The notes beneath the pieces were generated by a model. That model did no database searches and was not told the DNA's origin. It saw only the letters and a program-made list of their open reading frames with translations. A program made the position numbers and the translations under genes. From NCBI RefSeq assembly GCF_007990715.1, contig NZ_BJWY01000016.1:1-64000 (forward strand): 64,000 nucleotides of DNA, written 5' to 3'. The first letter of the stretch is position 1; each line of letters starts with the position of its first letter. Below, piece after piece: positions 25,527-35,449 of this stretch. Source of the DNA: Nocardia seriolae NBRC 15557. Lineage in GTDB: Bacteria; Actinomycetota; Actinomycetes; Mycobacteriales; Mycobacteriaceae.

Positions 25527-26177
25527 CTAGCGGCGGCCCACGGTGATGACGTCGGGGATCAGCCAGGACGGGAGTGGGCGGGTGATCTTGCGTTGGTCGA
25601 TCACCTCGAAACCGGCGTCCTCCAGCAGTTTTCGGGTCTCCCGTGGCGAGGGTGCGTGCGCCGGGAAGAGCCGGCTGCGGGTCAGGCGCTGGATCGGGCG
25701 CGAGGTCGGGCCGGAGGGATGCATGGTGGCGATGGCGACCAGGCCGCCGTCGGAAAGCACCCGGTGGAATTCGCGCAGTGCGACCGGGTGGTCGAAGAAG
25801 TGGAAGGCGCTGGTGGAGACCACCGCGTCCAGGTCGCCGTCGGCGAAGGGGAGATGCTCGGCGGCGGCCTGCCGCCACTGCACCTCGGTCGAGCGGGCGC
25901 GGGCCTGGGCCAGCATGCCCTCGGAGGCGTCCACCCCGTACACCGCGTCCGGATGCAGTTCGCGCTGGATGCGGGAGGTGAGAATGCCGGTGCCGCAGCC
26001 GATATCGGCGATCCGGCGCGAACCCGCCCGGCGGAGTTCGGACAGGACCTGATCCTGCGGCGGGCGATAGACGACGTGCTGCAGGGCCGCGGTGTCGTAG
26101 GCGCGGGCGACATTGCCGAAGAACTGCGTCACCACATGGTTGAAGGCGCGGTTGCCGGTGGTCAGCGAAGTGCTCAT
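25527..26177 (-). CDS. Class I SAM-dependent methyltransferase (UbiE/BioC-like)
   Basis: A 216-residue methyltransferase with motif I RIADIGCGTGILTSRI, the acidic loop VYGVDASEGMLAQAR, PFADGDLDAVVSTSAFHFFDHP and LREFHRVLSDGGLVAIATM. BioC/UbiE-like sequences methylate small molecules; the substrate is undetermined. ATG at 26177 follows TAGGAG by 6 nt. It converges directly with the membrane protein ending at 25526 and is divergent from an alcohol dehydrogenase. Confidence 0.88.
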   Translation of the reverse strand: MSTSLTTGNRAFNHVVTQFFGNVARAYDTAALQHVVYRPPQDQVLSELRRAGSRRIADIGCGTGILTSRIQRELHPDAVYGVDASEGMLAQARARSTEVQWRQAAAEHLPFADGDLDAVVSTSAFHFFDHPVALREFHRVLSDGGLVAIATMHPSGPTSRPIQRLTRSRLFPAHAPSPRETRKLLEDAGFEVIDQRKITRPLPSWLIPDVITVGRR

Positions 26178-26272
26178 GTGTGCTCCTAATCCGGTACTCA
26201 TCGAAGCAGATATCGAGCTGTCTGGGAAGGTTCGGCGGCGTTCGGTGAGGGAGTGGGAGTACCGTCTGGCCC

Positions 26273-27388
26273 ATGAGGATTCGTGGTGCCGTGCTGGAAC
26301 GCATCGGAGCAGACACGCCGTTCGCCGACTCGCGGCCGATCACCATCTCCGACCTGGAACTGGGCGAACCCGGCCCGGGCGAGCTGCTGGTCCGGATCGA
26401 GGCGGCCGGGCTGTGCCATTCGGACCTGTCGGTGGTCGACGGCAATCGGGTGCGGCCGGTGCCCATGTTGCTCGGGCACGAGGCGGCCGGACGGATCGAG
26501 GCGCTCGGGCCGGGGGAGTCCGATCTGCGTGTCGGCCAGCGCGTCGTGATGACCTTCCTGCCGCGCTGCGGGGAGTGCGCGGGCTGCGCCACCGACGGGC
26601 GCACCCCCTGTGAGCCCGGCAGCGTCGCCAACAATGCGGGCGAATTGCTCTCCGGCGGAAGGCGATTGCACCGCGACGGCGCGGAAGTCCATCACCACCT
26701 GGGTGTCTCGGCCTTCGCCACGCACGCGGTGGTGGATCGGCGCTCGGTGGTCCCGGTCGACGACGACGTACCCCCGGAAGTGGCCGCCATTCTCGGCTGC
26801 GCCGTGCTGACCGGTGGTGGGGCCCTGCTGAATTCGGCGAAACCCGCCCCCTCCGATCGCATCATGGTGGTCGGCCTCGGCGGCGTCGGCATGGCCGCCG
26901 TCCTGGTCGCGGCCGCCCTGCGGGCGGGCACCGGCCGCGAGGTCATCGCCGTCGACACCGTACCCGAAAAGCTCAAGATCGCAATGGAACTGGGCGCGAC
27001 CGCCGCCTGCACCCCGCAGGAGCTCGCCGCCGAGAAGATCGTGGCCGAGGCCGTCATCGAGGCGGTGGGCAATATTCGAGCCTTCGAAACCGCCGTGGCC
27101 GCAACGGCTCCCGGCGGCGTCACCGTCACCGTCGGCCTCCCCGCCCCCGACGCCCGCGCCAGCATCTCACCCCTCGCCCTGGTGGCCCAGGGTCGCGCCA
27201 TCGTCGGCAGCTACCTCGGCTCGGCCGTCCCCTCCCGCGACATCCCCGAATTCGTCCGCATGTGGCGCGAGGGCAAACTGCCCGTCGAACGCCTGGTCTC
27301 CTCCCACATCCGCCTCGAGGGCATCAATCACGCCATGGACGAACTCGCCGCAGGCCACGCGCTCCGCCAGGTGATCGTCTTCGACTGA
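26273..27388 (+). CDS. Zinc-dependent alcohol dehydrogenase (class III-like MDR)
   Basis: A 371-residue medium-chain dehydrogenase. Catalytic zinc ligands appear in AAGLCHSDLSVV and LLGHEAAG. The structural zinc lobe has four cysteines (CGECAGCATDGRTPC). The NAD-binding motif VVGLGGVGMAA is near residue 203. It oxidises alcohols or reduces aldehydes; mycothiol- or formaldehyde-linked activity is possible but unproven. The start ATG is 7 nt after TACCGT (26260-26265), so it is probably leaderless. Confidence 0.93.
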   Translation: MRIRGAVLERIGADTPFADSRPITISDLELGEPGPGELLVRIEAAGLCHSDLSVVDGNRVRPVPMLLGHEAAGRIEALGPGESDLRVGQRVVMTFLPRCGECAGCATDGRTPCEPGSVANNAGELLSGGRRLHRDGAEVHHHLGVSAFATHAVVDRRSVVPVDDDVPPEVAAILGCAVLTGGGALLNSAKPAPSDRIMVVGLGGVGMAAVLVAAALRAGTGREVIAVDTVPEKLKIAMELGATAACTPQELAAEKIVAEAVIEAVGNIRAFETAVAATAPGGVTVTVGLPAPDARASISPLALVAQGRAIVGSYLGSAVPSRDIPEFVRMWREGKLPVERLVSSHIRLEGINHAMDELAAGHALRQVIVFD

Positions 27389-27417
27389 TCCTCCGGCGAA
27401 CGGGTGAGCCGAGGCAC

Positions 27418-27440
27418 ACCAACTGTGAATAGCAGTTGGT
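27418..27440. promoter_or_regulatory. Hairpin/operator upstream of the P-loop kinase
   Basis: ACCAACTG-N7-CAGTTGGT is a perfect 8-bp inverted repeat. It could end the ADH transcript or bind a regulator of the gene at 27480. Its core CTGTGAATAGCAGT recurs exactly at 37053-37066. Confidence 0.45.
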
Positions 27441-27479
27441 CGAACTGGCTTCGGAGTGGCCGGATGAAATAATGCGCCG

Positions 27480-28031
27480 GTGACCGTGCGGCGTCGAATC
27501 TCGGTGGTGGGTACCTCGGGCTCGGGGAAAAGTTCCTTGGCTCGCCGCATTTCGGAGTTGCTCGAGATTCCCCACGTCGAACTCGACGCCATCCACCACC
27601 AAGCCGACTGGACACCCATGCCCGAGGCCGAGTTCCGCTCCGCGGTCGCCGACCGGCTCGCCCGGACGGCCTGGGTGGACGACGGCAACTACCACGGCAA
27701 ACTCGGCGACCTGGTGTGGACCCGAGCTGACACCGTCGTCTGGTTCGACCTCCCGCGCCCGACGGTCATGCGACAGATCGTCCAGCGAACCCTGCTCCGG
27801 GCAATAACCGGCCGCGAACTGTGGAACGGCAACCGAGAATCCTGGCGAGACATGTTCTCCCTCAACCCCGACCGTTCGGTAATCATGTGGGCCTGGACCA
27901 GGCACTCCACCAACCGCACCCGCTATCTGGCAGCCCAATCCGATCCCGCATACCAGCACATCGACTTCATCCGCCTGCGGTCCCACGCCGATGCCGCGTC
28001 CCTCCTCGCCAACGCTTGCTGCGGGAGGTGA
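27480..28031 (+). CDS. P-loop nucleotide kinase-like protein (adenylate kinase/FlaR-like)
   Basis: A 183-residue P-loop NTPase: Walker A VVGTSGSGKSSLARRI at residue 9, then HVELDAIHHQADWTPMPEAEF and DGNYHGKLGDLVW, and an NRTRYLA lid-like segment. The pattern fits the small 'topology modulation'/adenylate-kinase-like group whose substrates are mostly unknown. GTG start at 27480, with no Shine-Dalgarno and an AATAAT box about 6 nt upstream. Confidence 0.8.
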   Translation: MTVRRRISVVGTSGSGKSSLARRISELLEIPHVELDAIHHQADWTPMPEAEFRSAVADRLARTAWVDDGNYHGKLGDLVWTRADTVVWFDLPRPTVMRQIVQRTLLRAITGRELWNGNRESWRDMFSLNPDRSVIMWAWTRHSTNRTRYLAAQSDPAYQHIDFIRLRSHADAASLLANACCGR

Positions 28032-28103
28032 CGGCCACGCCGCGAGGTGATTGCCGCCGGGATGGCCTGTGCGCCGGTGGTCCGCCGGGGTTCGGGGCGG
28101 AAG

Positions 28104-28134
28104 GGGGTTCGCGCCGTTTGTGGCCGCGAACCCC
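28104..28134. terminator. Bidirectional hairpin between convergent genes
   Basis: GGGGTTCGCG (28104-28113) pairs perfectly with CGCGAACCCC (28125-28134) across an 11-nt loop. It sits between the convergent P-loop kinase and lipoprotein genes. Confidence 0.7.
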
Positions 28135-28140
28135 ACCGGA

Positions 28141-29709
28141 TTATTTGACGGTGATGGAGACCGTCTTGGTGTCGGTCTCGGCGGGGAGTTCGGTGGTGTC
28201 GACGGCGAGGATTTCGCCGGTTTCCTGGAGGCCGTTGGGGAGGATCTTGGCCTTGAGGGTGAAGGGCGGTTGGTCGCCGGTTGCGGCTTCGAGGCCGAAG
28301 TCGCTGTCGTTGGAGATGTAGAGGGTTTTGCCGCCGTCGAGGGTGGCTACGCCTTCGATCTTGTCGTGGCCGAAGAACTTTCCGTCGGGGTTGAGGCGGT
28401 CGAGGAGGGCGGACAGGTCGAGGTTGGATTTCTTGGCCACGGGGGTGATGCCCGCCTTCTGGAGGGCGGCGATGGCGTCGGCGGTGGGGACGGTGCCGAC
28501 GTAGACCTCGAGGGGCTTGCCGTCGATGAGGAGGCCCTTTTCCGGGTCGTAGTGGGCGCCTGGGATTTTCGCCTGAGGGCCGATGTCGGTGGCGGCGGAG
28601 ATGTCGACGGTCCACAGCTTCTTGTTCGCCTTGGGGGCCTTGTTGCCGTCGCGCTCGTCGATCAGGAAGGTGGTGGCCGACAGGGCGGTGATCTCGGAGA
28701 CCGCGAGCTTCTCCTTGGGGTTCTCGAGCGGGAGCGCGAATTCCTTGACCGCCCTGGACTTCAGGTCCACGGTGACGATGCGGGTGACGGGGGTCTCGCG
28801 GGCATTGGTGACGCCCGGCGAGTTCAGCGCGCTCTGGATCACGCCGACCAGGGTGGAGCCGTCAGGGGTGACGGTCAGCCCCTCCATGCCCTGGTTCGGG
28901 GTGCGGAACGAAAGTTCCTTGGGCAGACCGCGTCCCGGCGCGAGCCGCTCGAGCTCAGTGCCCTTGGCGTCGAAATGCACCAGGAACGGGCCGTATTCGT
29001 CGGAGACCCAGAAGCTGCCGTCGGCCAGGGCGACCAGGCCCTCGCTGTCGATGCCGTGATCGGTGGCGGGCAACACCTTTCCGCTCAGATCGCGCATGGT
29101 CTCACCGGTGGAGGCCGAGCTGTCGACCAGCCCGTTGAACGGCTGCCCCGCCGGGTTCTTCAGCAGGATCGTCGATTCCACCACGGCCTTGTTCCCGGTC
29201 AACTTGAACCGGGCGATCTGCGGCGTGAAATCCGGTACGGGAGCAATCTTCTCGTTCTTGGCCTTGCCGTCCACGTTCGGGCCGCGGTCGGTGAGCCCGT
29301 AGAACTCGTCGGTGGACCCCGGCACCGGCGTGAACGCCGAACCGTATCCGCTGGCCTGCACCGGGATTCCGCCGAACTCGCCGATGGGCGCGATATCGGT
29401 GGTGAACAGCCGCACCGCGTCGGTGGTGGTGACGGTGATGCTGTCCGAGCCGGTGTACCCGGCCGCCGGGGTGTACACCAGCGCGCCGTCGAGGCGCCGG
29501 GTCAGCGTGCCGTGCTGCGGGTCCGCGACGGCGACCGCGGCCCGGCCGCCGGTCTTGGCCAGCAACTGGTCCAGGCTGATCACCAGCGGCTGGCCCGCGG
29601 TGGCGGTGAAGTCGGCGGAATCGGATCCGGACGAGCAGGCGGCGGTGACCGCGGCGGCGCAGACGGCGACGGCGACGACGGCGCGACGGGTAGCGGGGCG
29701 AATTCTCAC
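28141..29709 (-). CDS. Phytase-like esterase-family lipoprotein
   Basis: The 522-residue exported lipoprotein has an N-terminal signal with the lipobox VTAACSS (cysteine about residue 25). A short Ig-like or cadherin-like segment (TAGYTGSDSITVTTTD) follows. The main domain matches the 'esterase-like activity of phytase' beta-propeller family: FYGLTDRGPNVDG, GIDSEGLVALADGSFWVSDEYGPFLVHFD, ISNDSDFGLE. It probably hydrolyses a phosphate or carboxyl ester outside the membrane; the substrate is unproven. The start is GTG at 29709. Confidence 0.88.
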   Translation of the reverse strand: MRIRPATRRAVVAVAVCAAAVTAACSSGSDSADFTATAGQPLVISLDQLLAKTGGRAAVAVADPQHGTLTRRLDGALVYTPAAGYTGSDSITVTTTDAVRLFTTDIAPIGEFGGIPVQASGYGSAFTPVPGSTDEFYGLTDRGPNVDGKAKNEKIAPVPDFTPQIARFKLTGNKAVVESTILLKNPAGQPFNGLVDSSASTGETMRDLSGKVLPATDHGIDSEGLVALADGSFWVSDEYGPFLVHFDAKGTELERLAPGRGLPKELSFRTPNQGMEGLTVTPDGSTLVGVIQSALNSPGVTNARETPVTRIVTVDLKSRAVKEFALPLENPKEKLAVSEITALSATTFLIDERDGNKAPKANKKLWTVDISAATDIGPQAKIPGAHYDPEKGLLIDGKPLEVYVGTVPTADAIAALQKAGITPVAKKSNLDLSALLDRLNPDGKFFGHDKIEGVATLDGGKTLYISNDSDFGLEAATGDQPPFTLKAKILPNGLQETGEILAVDTTELPAETDTKTVSITVK

Positions 29710-29779
29710 CGGCTCGTCTTATCTGCCCTATTCAACGGTTTGTCGACCGGTGCCTGAACGCTGCCCGCCCAGCTCGTGA

Positions 29780-31131
<1,352 letters not shown>

Positions 31132-31187
31132 CCCGGGTTTCGCGGGGAAACCTGCCGGTAGCCTTTAGCGGGGGTAAAGTCCGCCCG

Positions 31188-31835
31188 GTGAAGTTCATGG
31201 TGGGTTATGCGCTGGCCATCGCCTGCGCGACGATGGGGTCGCCTGCGGCTGGTTCGGCGGTGGCGCGCGCGGAGTCCGAGCCGTCCTGCGTCGAGTTCGA
31301 GAACGGGTACAAAGCGGAGTGGCAGGCCAGCTGGGCCGTTTTCGAAGCCGGGCAACGCAATCCGGCCGATGCCCGCGCGGTGACGGAGGTGGATCTGCCG
31401 GTCGCCATCGCCGCCCCGCTGGACAAGGTCTGGTCGGTGTACACCGACGTCCGCAACGGCATCGGCCGCCACTCGTTCCTCAAGGACATCATCGTGCACC
31501 GCACCTGCGACGCGGACGGCGTACACACCACCGATTTCACAGCGCTGGAAGACATTCCGATGGGCTCGGCCACCTTCCCCGGCCACACCCAGGCCGAAAC
31601 CCGCCTGCACCCCGACGAGCACTACTACACCACCGACAGCTGGGACGTCCCCAATGTCACCACCCACCAGCTGATCACCTTCACCGACAACGGCGACGGC
31701 ACCACCACGGTCAACGAACACCTGACCTTCATCGCCGACCAGCCGTTGATCGATTTCACCACCGACAACGGTGTGGCCGCCCACCGCGCCTCCCAGCAAG
31801 CCGTCAAGGCCGATATCGAAAACGGCACGCTCTGA
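31188..31835 (+). CDS. Secreted SRPBCC (START-like) domain protein
   Basis: The 215-residue protein has a signal peptide (YALAIACATMGSPAAG, cleavage near AVARA-E). The helix-grip SRPBCC fold follows: VDLPVAIAAPLDKVWSVYTDVRNGIGRHSFLKDI, then LITFTDNGDGTTTVNEHLTF. Such domains bind hydrophobic ligands in a deep pocket. Secreted versions are uncommon; lipid binding in the mycolate envelope is a guess. A TAAAGT box 7 nt before the GTG start suggests a leaderless mRNA. Confidence 0.75.
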   Translation: MKFMVGYALAIACATMGSPAAGSAVARAESEPSCVEFENGYKAEWQASWAVFEAGQRNPADARAVTEVDLPVAIAAPLDKVWSVYTDVRNGIGRHSFLKDIIVHRTCDADGVHTTDFTALEDIPMGSATFPGHTQAETRLHPDEHYYTTDSWDVPNVTTHQLITFTDNGDGTTTVNEHLTFIADQPLIDFTTDNGVAAHRASQQAVKADIENGTL

Positions 31836-31848
31836 GCCGAATTCGCGC

Positions 31849-32616
31849 CTACGACGCGGTGCCGGTCGCCGGTGTGACCAGGGTGAGATCGGCGTCGTAG
31901 CGGCGGTAGAGCAGGTGCCCGCGACCGCTGCCGCGGTCGGTGTAGAACAGGAACGGCAGTCCGTGCTCGCACAACCTATGCACGGCCTCGGCCTCCGTCG
32001 AGATCGGGGCCGCGCGGGGATCGATCCGCAACGGTGAGGAATCCGGTTGCGGTGGTGGCGGATTCGCGTGGTGCTGGCGGTGCAGCCGGATTCCGGTGGG
32101 GCCCGCCCGGTATACGACGGCGTCCACACCCGTCCGGGCGTCGGTGAACAGGTGCACGTCGTAGTCCATGGCGTCCATGAGCCGGGCCGCCGTCAGCGGA
32201 TCCAGCGTGCGCAATGGCACCGCCTTGCGCCGGGCGATCGGATTGCGGCCGTGCAGGTCGAGCGGACGCCGTGCGGTGTCCGGCCAGGAGCGCGGCTGCC
32301 AGGGCGACGAGAGGGCCTTGATCTGCTGTTCCAGCCGGGCCACGGCGGGGAAGATATTGCCGCGGCCGTCGGTGAGCGACTGCATGCGAGCCGGATTCGC
32401 GGCCACGCACAGGTTGGCCTGCACCAGCATGGGCCCGTCCGTGCCATCGGCGGAGGCGACCCGGACCCGGGCTCCGCCCGCGACCTGGAACCGTTCGAGC
32501 ATCCGGCCCACCGCGCCCGCGACGCGCTCGCCCTCGAGCAGCCGCACCCTGCCGCGCGCGAGCACGACCACCTCGGGAAAGTACCTCGAAGTCCATGGCT
32601 CTGCCGGGGGCAGCAC
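31849..32616 (-). CDS. Ribosome-hibernation-factor-like protein with two HPF C-terminal domains
   Basis: The 255-residue protein begins with a diverged HPF/RaiA-like segment. Two tandem copies of the long-HPF C-terminal dimerisation domain follow: LMDAMDYDVHLFTDARTGVDAVVYRAG (about 143-175) and LCEHGLPFLFYTDRGSGRGHLLYRRYD (about 216-245). This architecture resembles the DosR-controlled mycobacterial proteins around Rv0079, which slow translation in dormancy. A DosR-box-like site lies 74-89 bp upstream. The GTG start at 32616 is preceded by a GGGAGG. Confidence 0.8.
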   Translation of the reverse strand: MLPPAEPWTSRYFPEVVVLARGRVRLLEGERVAGAVGRMLERFQVAGGARVRVASADGTDGPMLVQANLCVAANPARMQSLTDGRGNIFPAVARLEQQIKALSSPWQPRSWPDTARRPLDLHGRNPIARRKAVPLRTLDPLTAARLMDAMDYDVHLFTDARTGVDAVVYRAGPTGIRLHRQHHANPPPPQPDSSPLRIDPRAAPISTEAEAVHRLCEHGLPFLFYTDRGSGRGHLLYRRYDADLTLVTPATGTAS

Positions 32617-32632
32617 GGAGGGACCTCCCTGT

Positions 32633-32689
32633 TCTCGACACCGGATTCCACGAGCGTGACCAGCATCGGATGTATCTCCGGTGTCGAGA
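32633..32689. repeat. 13-bp inverted repeat, 31-nt spacer, in the HPF-like promoter region
   Basis: TCTCGACACCGGA (32633-32645) is perfectly complementary to 32677-32689. In the transcript it could fold into a long hairpin in the 5' leader. As DNA it could be a pair of half-sites. Confidence 0.7.
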
Positions 32690-32705
32690 TAGGGCCGAAA
32701 GTCCT
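32690..32705 (-). promoter_or_regulatory. DosR-box-like site
   Basis: Read on the minus strand this is AGGACTTTCGGCCCTA, which closely matches the GGGACTTTCGGCCCT-type DosR box of mycobacterial dormancy promoters. It sits 74-89 bp before the HPF-like start, a usual activator distance. Confidence 0.55.
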
Positions 32706-32730
32706 TTGATTGCTTACTTCTTTGATTGCT
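32704..32730. repeat. Two 11-bp direct repeats in an AT-rich patch
   Basis: CTTTGATTGCT occurs at 32704-32714 and 32720-32730 (16-bp period) in an unusually AT-rich segment. It adjoins the DosR-box-like site. Confidence 0.75.
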
Positions 32731-32780
32731 ATTTCATGCAAGCAGATGGCAAGGGAAGATCCGGGTTTCGTTCGCGGATC

Positions 32781-33008
32781 TCAGGTCTCGGGGAGAAAGA
32801 TCATGATGACGGTATGGGTGCCGTCCCGGTCGACGGTCGTGCTCCACTTCCCCTGAACGGATTCGGTGATCAGTTGCCGGGAGCCGAGATTGATGCCGAA
32901 GGGGCGCAGTGCCTCGAGCACGTCGCCGACGGCGGGATAGCGGTATTCGCGGATGGATACACCGTCGGGGCCCTGTCCGGAAGCCACGGTGCGCAATCGG
33001 TAAACCAT
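32781..33008 (-). CDS. Small protein of unknown function (75 residues)
   Basis: A compact alpha/beta-looking 75-residue protein (YRLRTVASGQ, EYRYPAVGDVLEALRPFGINLG, QGKWSTTVDRDGTHTVIMIFLPE). There are no cysteines or signal peptide. A TATCGT box lies 8 nt before the ATG at 33008. It is upstream of the HPF-like gene on the same strand but separated from it by a regulated promoter region. Family not recognised. Confidence 0.6.
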   Translation of the reverse strand: MVYRLRTVASGQGPDGVSIREYRYPAVGDVLEALRPFGINLGSRQLITESVQGKWSTTVDRDGTHTVIMIFLPET

Positions 33009-33053
33009 GGCGCATCACGATAGGCAGTCGGCCGCGCGGGCGGTGCCGGACGG

Positions 33054-34463
33054 CTATTCACGGGACGAAGGTCCCGAATCGCCGTTCCCCGCGGCTGCCG
33101 GGTCGTCCTCGAATTCGACTGCGGCCGAGGCTCGTTCGACGGCCGCCAGTTGTGTTCGCAGCCGGTCGGTATCCAGGGTCACGGCGCCGGCGGCGAAGGT
33201 GCGGCCCAGCGAGTGCAGCAGGTTCATCCATTCCCAGCCCAGCGCCGGTTCCGCGTCGATCGGGTCGAGCCTGTCCCCGATCATCGCGGCCGCCCGGTAG
33301 CGCAGCACGAGGATCCGCCACTGCCCGAGGAAGCGCCGGAACCGGTCGAGCGCCTCGCGGGCGTGCACGGTCACCGCCGCGATGGCGGCGAACTCGGCGT
33401 TCACCCGGCTTTCCCGCCGGGCCAGTTCCGCGAGTCCGGCGGCGGTCGCCTCGCACAGCACCGGCACCGCGCGCAGCGAGCGCGGCGGCGCGGTGCCGTC
33501 GGCCACCTCGGCGGCGAACGCGGCGACCATGCTGTTGTGCAGGGACGCCAGGCAGATGCGGAAGCGCAGATCGCGCACGTCGGCGCGGACGGCGTCCAGC
33601 TCGCGGCGCAGCTCGTGCAGGACCTCGACGGCCTCGCTCATGAGCTCTCCCATGCCCCGGGCGACATTGGCCAGCACCGGGTGGGCGGCCGCCACCGGTT
33701 CGGAGGCCTCCCGGGCCGCCACTACCGAGCGATCGATCCGCCGGGTGATATCGGCGACTTGCGCTGCGGCCGTGCCGAGTTCGTCGCAGAGCTCGCGGAG
33801 ATCGGCCAGCCGGGCGACGGCGTCGCCGAGCGTGGCGTCCACCGCCACCGCCCCGGCGAGCAGCTCGCCGATCGCACCCGTGGCGTCGGGGCGCAGGTAG
33901 GCGGTCCGCACCAGATCGTCGCGGGCGGCGAGTTCCGCCGCCAGCGCGTCGAACACGAATTCGTCGAAGGAACCGAACCCGCTGTGGTGCAGCGACTTCT
34001 CGATCTCGCTCTGCCCGATGGTGGCGATATCGCGCCGCCCGATGCCGAGCTGCCGGGCACGCTCCTCCGCGGCGCGGGCCTGCTGGTACGCCTGCTCGGC
34101 GAGCTCGAGGCAGGCGCTGCGCGGTGCGAGCCGGATCGACAGATAACCCTCGGCGACCGGGCTCATCGTCGCGAACACCCAGTAGGCCGTGCCGTCCGCC
34201 GCCAGGTTGCGCACGAAGGTGCCGGTCGGGCGTCCCGCGCCCAGCCGGTCCCACATCAGCCGGAACAAGCCCGCGGGCATATCGGGGTGGCGGACGATAT
34301 TGTGCGGTTTCCCGGCCAATTCGGTTGGCGCATAGCCCGATACCCGGGAGAACACGGCATTGCCCACTTCGATCAACCCGCGGCTGTCGGTGATCGAGAA
34401 GAACAACTCCGCCGGATCGAGGGCGGCTTGCCGCCCCTGAGCGCACTCCGCTTGCTTCAGCAC
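33054..34463 (-). CDS. Aer-type PAS-domain protein with long helical output
   Basis: A 469-residue soluble protein. Residues about 15-115 form an Aer-like PAS domain (LFFSITDSRGLIEVGNAVFSRVSGY, then the hallmark KPHNIVRHPDMPAGLFRLMWD and GTAYWVFATMSPV). The remaining ~350 residues are almost all helical and Ala/Arg/Glu-rich. No kinase, GGDEF, HTH or canonical methyl-accepting hairpin tip was recognised. Aer PAS domains bind FAD and sense redox state, so this is probably a flavin or redox sensor with an unknown output. GTG start at 34463. Confidence 0.8.
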   Translation of the reverse strand: MLKQAECAQGRQAALDPAELFFSITDSRGLIEVGNAVFSRVSGYAPTELAGKPHNIVRHPDMPAGLFRLMWDRLGAGRPTGTFVRNLAADGTAYWVFATMSPVAEGYLSIRLAPRSACLELAEQAYQQARAAEERARQLGIGRRDIATIGQSEIEKSLHHSGFGSFDEFVFDALAAELAARDDLVRTAYLRPDATGAIGELLAGAVAVDATLGDAVARLADLRELCDELGTAAAQVADITRRIDRSVVAAREASEPVAAAHPVLANVARGMGELMSEAVEVLHELRRELDAVRADVRDLRFRICLASLHNSMVAAFAAEVADGTAPPRSLRAVPVLCEATAAGLAELARRESRVNAEFAAIAAVTVHAREALDRFRRFLGQWRILVLRYRAAAMIGDRLDPIDAEPALGWEWMNLLHSLGRTFAAGAVTLDTDRLRTQLAAVERASAAVEFEDDPAAAGNGDSGPSSRE

Positions 34464-34521
34464 GTGGCAACCATAGGGCAAGCCGACTCGCGACAGCGCG
34501 ATCGGCGCTGTGATGTGCACC

Positions 34522-35106
34522 CTAGTGCTGGCCAATTACACTGTGCGACAGGGTGATAAGCGACACATCGTCTGTAAGTTCGTGTGGGGTAAGTGAATTG
34601 GATCGATCCGCTACCCACCCCCGGATATCCGCCCAGTCGCGCAGATCGCCGAATCGGCGGCCGCCCCGCAGGAAATAGCGGATCTGCGCACGGACCGGCA
34701 GGTGCTTGCGGTGGTAGCGCCCGGCGAAGTGACGATAATCCTCGGCCCCCAGGGCATCCCGCAACATGGCGATCCGCTTGGGTACCGCCGCGCCGAAGAC
34801 GCGCCACGGCCTGTTCCGATCGCCCGCCGACAGGCCGACGCCGAACAGCCGGACATCGCGCTCGACGAGCGAGTCCAGCTGCTGATACGCGTAGATGACC
34901 AGCGGTGGCATGAAGTCGCCGTGGTACACGGCGCTGCCGAGCACCACCGTGTCGAAGCCGGACAGATCCGGTTTGCGCTGCACCGAGGACACCTCGACGT
35001 CGAAACCACGGCTCGTCAGTTCCGCGCCGATGAATTCCGCGATCTCCGCGGTACTCCCGCGGCCGCTCGCGTACACGACCGCGATGCTGTGCTTGTCCGA
35101 CTCCAC
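34522..35106 (-). CDS. Flavodoxin-domain protein
   Basis: A 194-residue protein with the FMN-phosphate loop VVYASGRGSTAEIAEFIG, then GFDTVVLGSAVYHGDFMPP. This fits the flavodoxin/menaquinone-dependent protoporphyrinogen-oxidase-like (HemG-type) group. It may transfer electrons to a redox partner. GTG at 35106 with an upstream GAGG is preferred; a TTG at 35172 would add 22 residues. It lies upstream of the Aer-type PAS gene on the same strand, 58 bp away. Confidence 0.82.
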   Translation of the reverse strand: MESDKHSIAVVYASGRGSTAEIAEFIGAELTSRGFDVEVSSVQRKPDLSGFDTVVLGSAVYHGDFMPPLVIYAYQQLDSLVERDVRLFGVGLSAGDRNRPWRVFGAAVPKRIAMLRDALGAEDYRHFAGRYHRKHLPVRAQIRYFLRGGRRFGDLRDWADIRGWVADRSNSLTPHELTDDVSLITLSHSVIGQH

Positions 35107-35218
35107 CCGGACAGCCTCGTCGGCCGCCGGAAATCCGGTCAGAGTATTCGGCCCTCTCGCCGCGGTGACCAAGGTCAGTTCGGCCCGGGCGCAGGTGTCG
35201 CGGTCGAGCGGAAATGCC

Positions 35219-35256
35219 CGAAGCCCGGGACCTGCGGTTGCTGGACCCGGGCTTCG
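35219..35256. terminator. Hairpin downstream of the BVMO gene
   Basis: An 11-bp perfect stem, CGAAGCCCGGG with CCCGGGCTTCG (35219-35229 and 35246-35256), has a 16-nt loop. It lies about 200 bp past the minus-strand monooxygenase stop and before the flavodoxin gene. I see no convincing gene in 35107-35449. Confidence 0.55.
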
Positions 35257-35449
35257 AGGCGTCGGCAGAGAGTTGCGGAGACTTTCTCCGCGCGGTCACG
35301 GTCGTTTCGATCCCGGCCGACGCGAGTAGGACATCGGCACCGTATGCGGTAACCGCCGGGTGTGAACAGACCGGTGGCCGGATCGGTGACCGACGGCCCG
35401 CCGACCGAGGGCCAAGGTCCCGGGGGCGGCGTGCGGACCGGTGATCGGG

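Noticed and set aside
27418..27440. Transposon or attachment-site end
   Set aside because: Although CTGTGAATAGCAGT recurs at 37053, there is no integrase or target duplication; a regulatory site is more likely.
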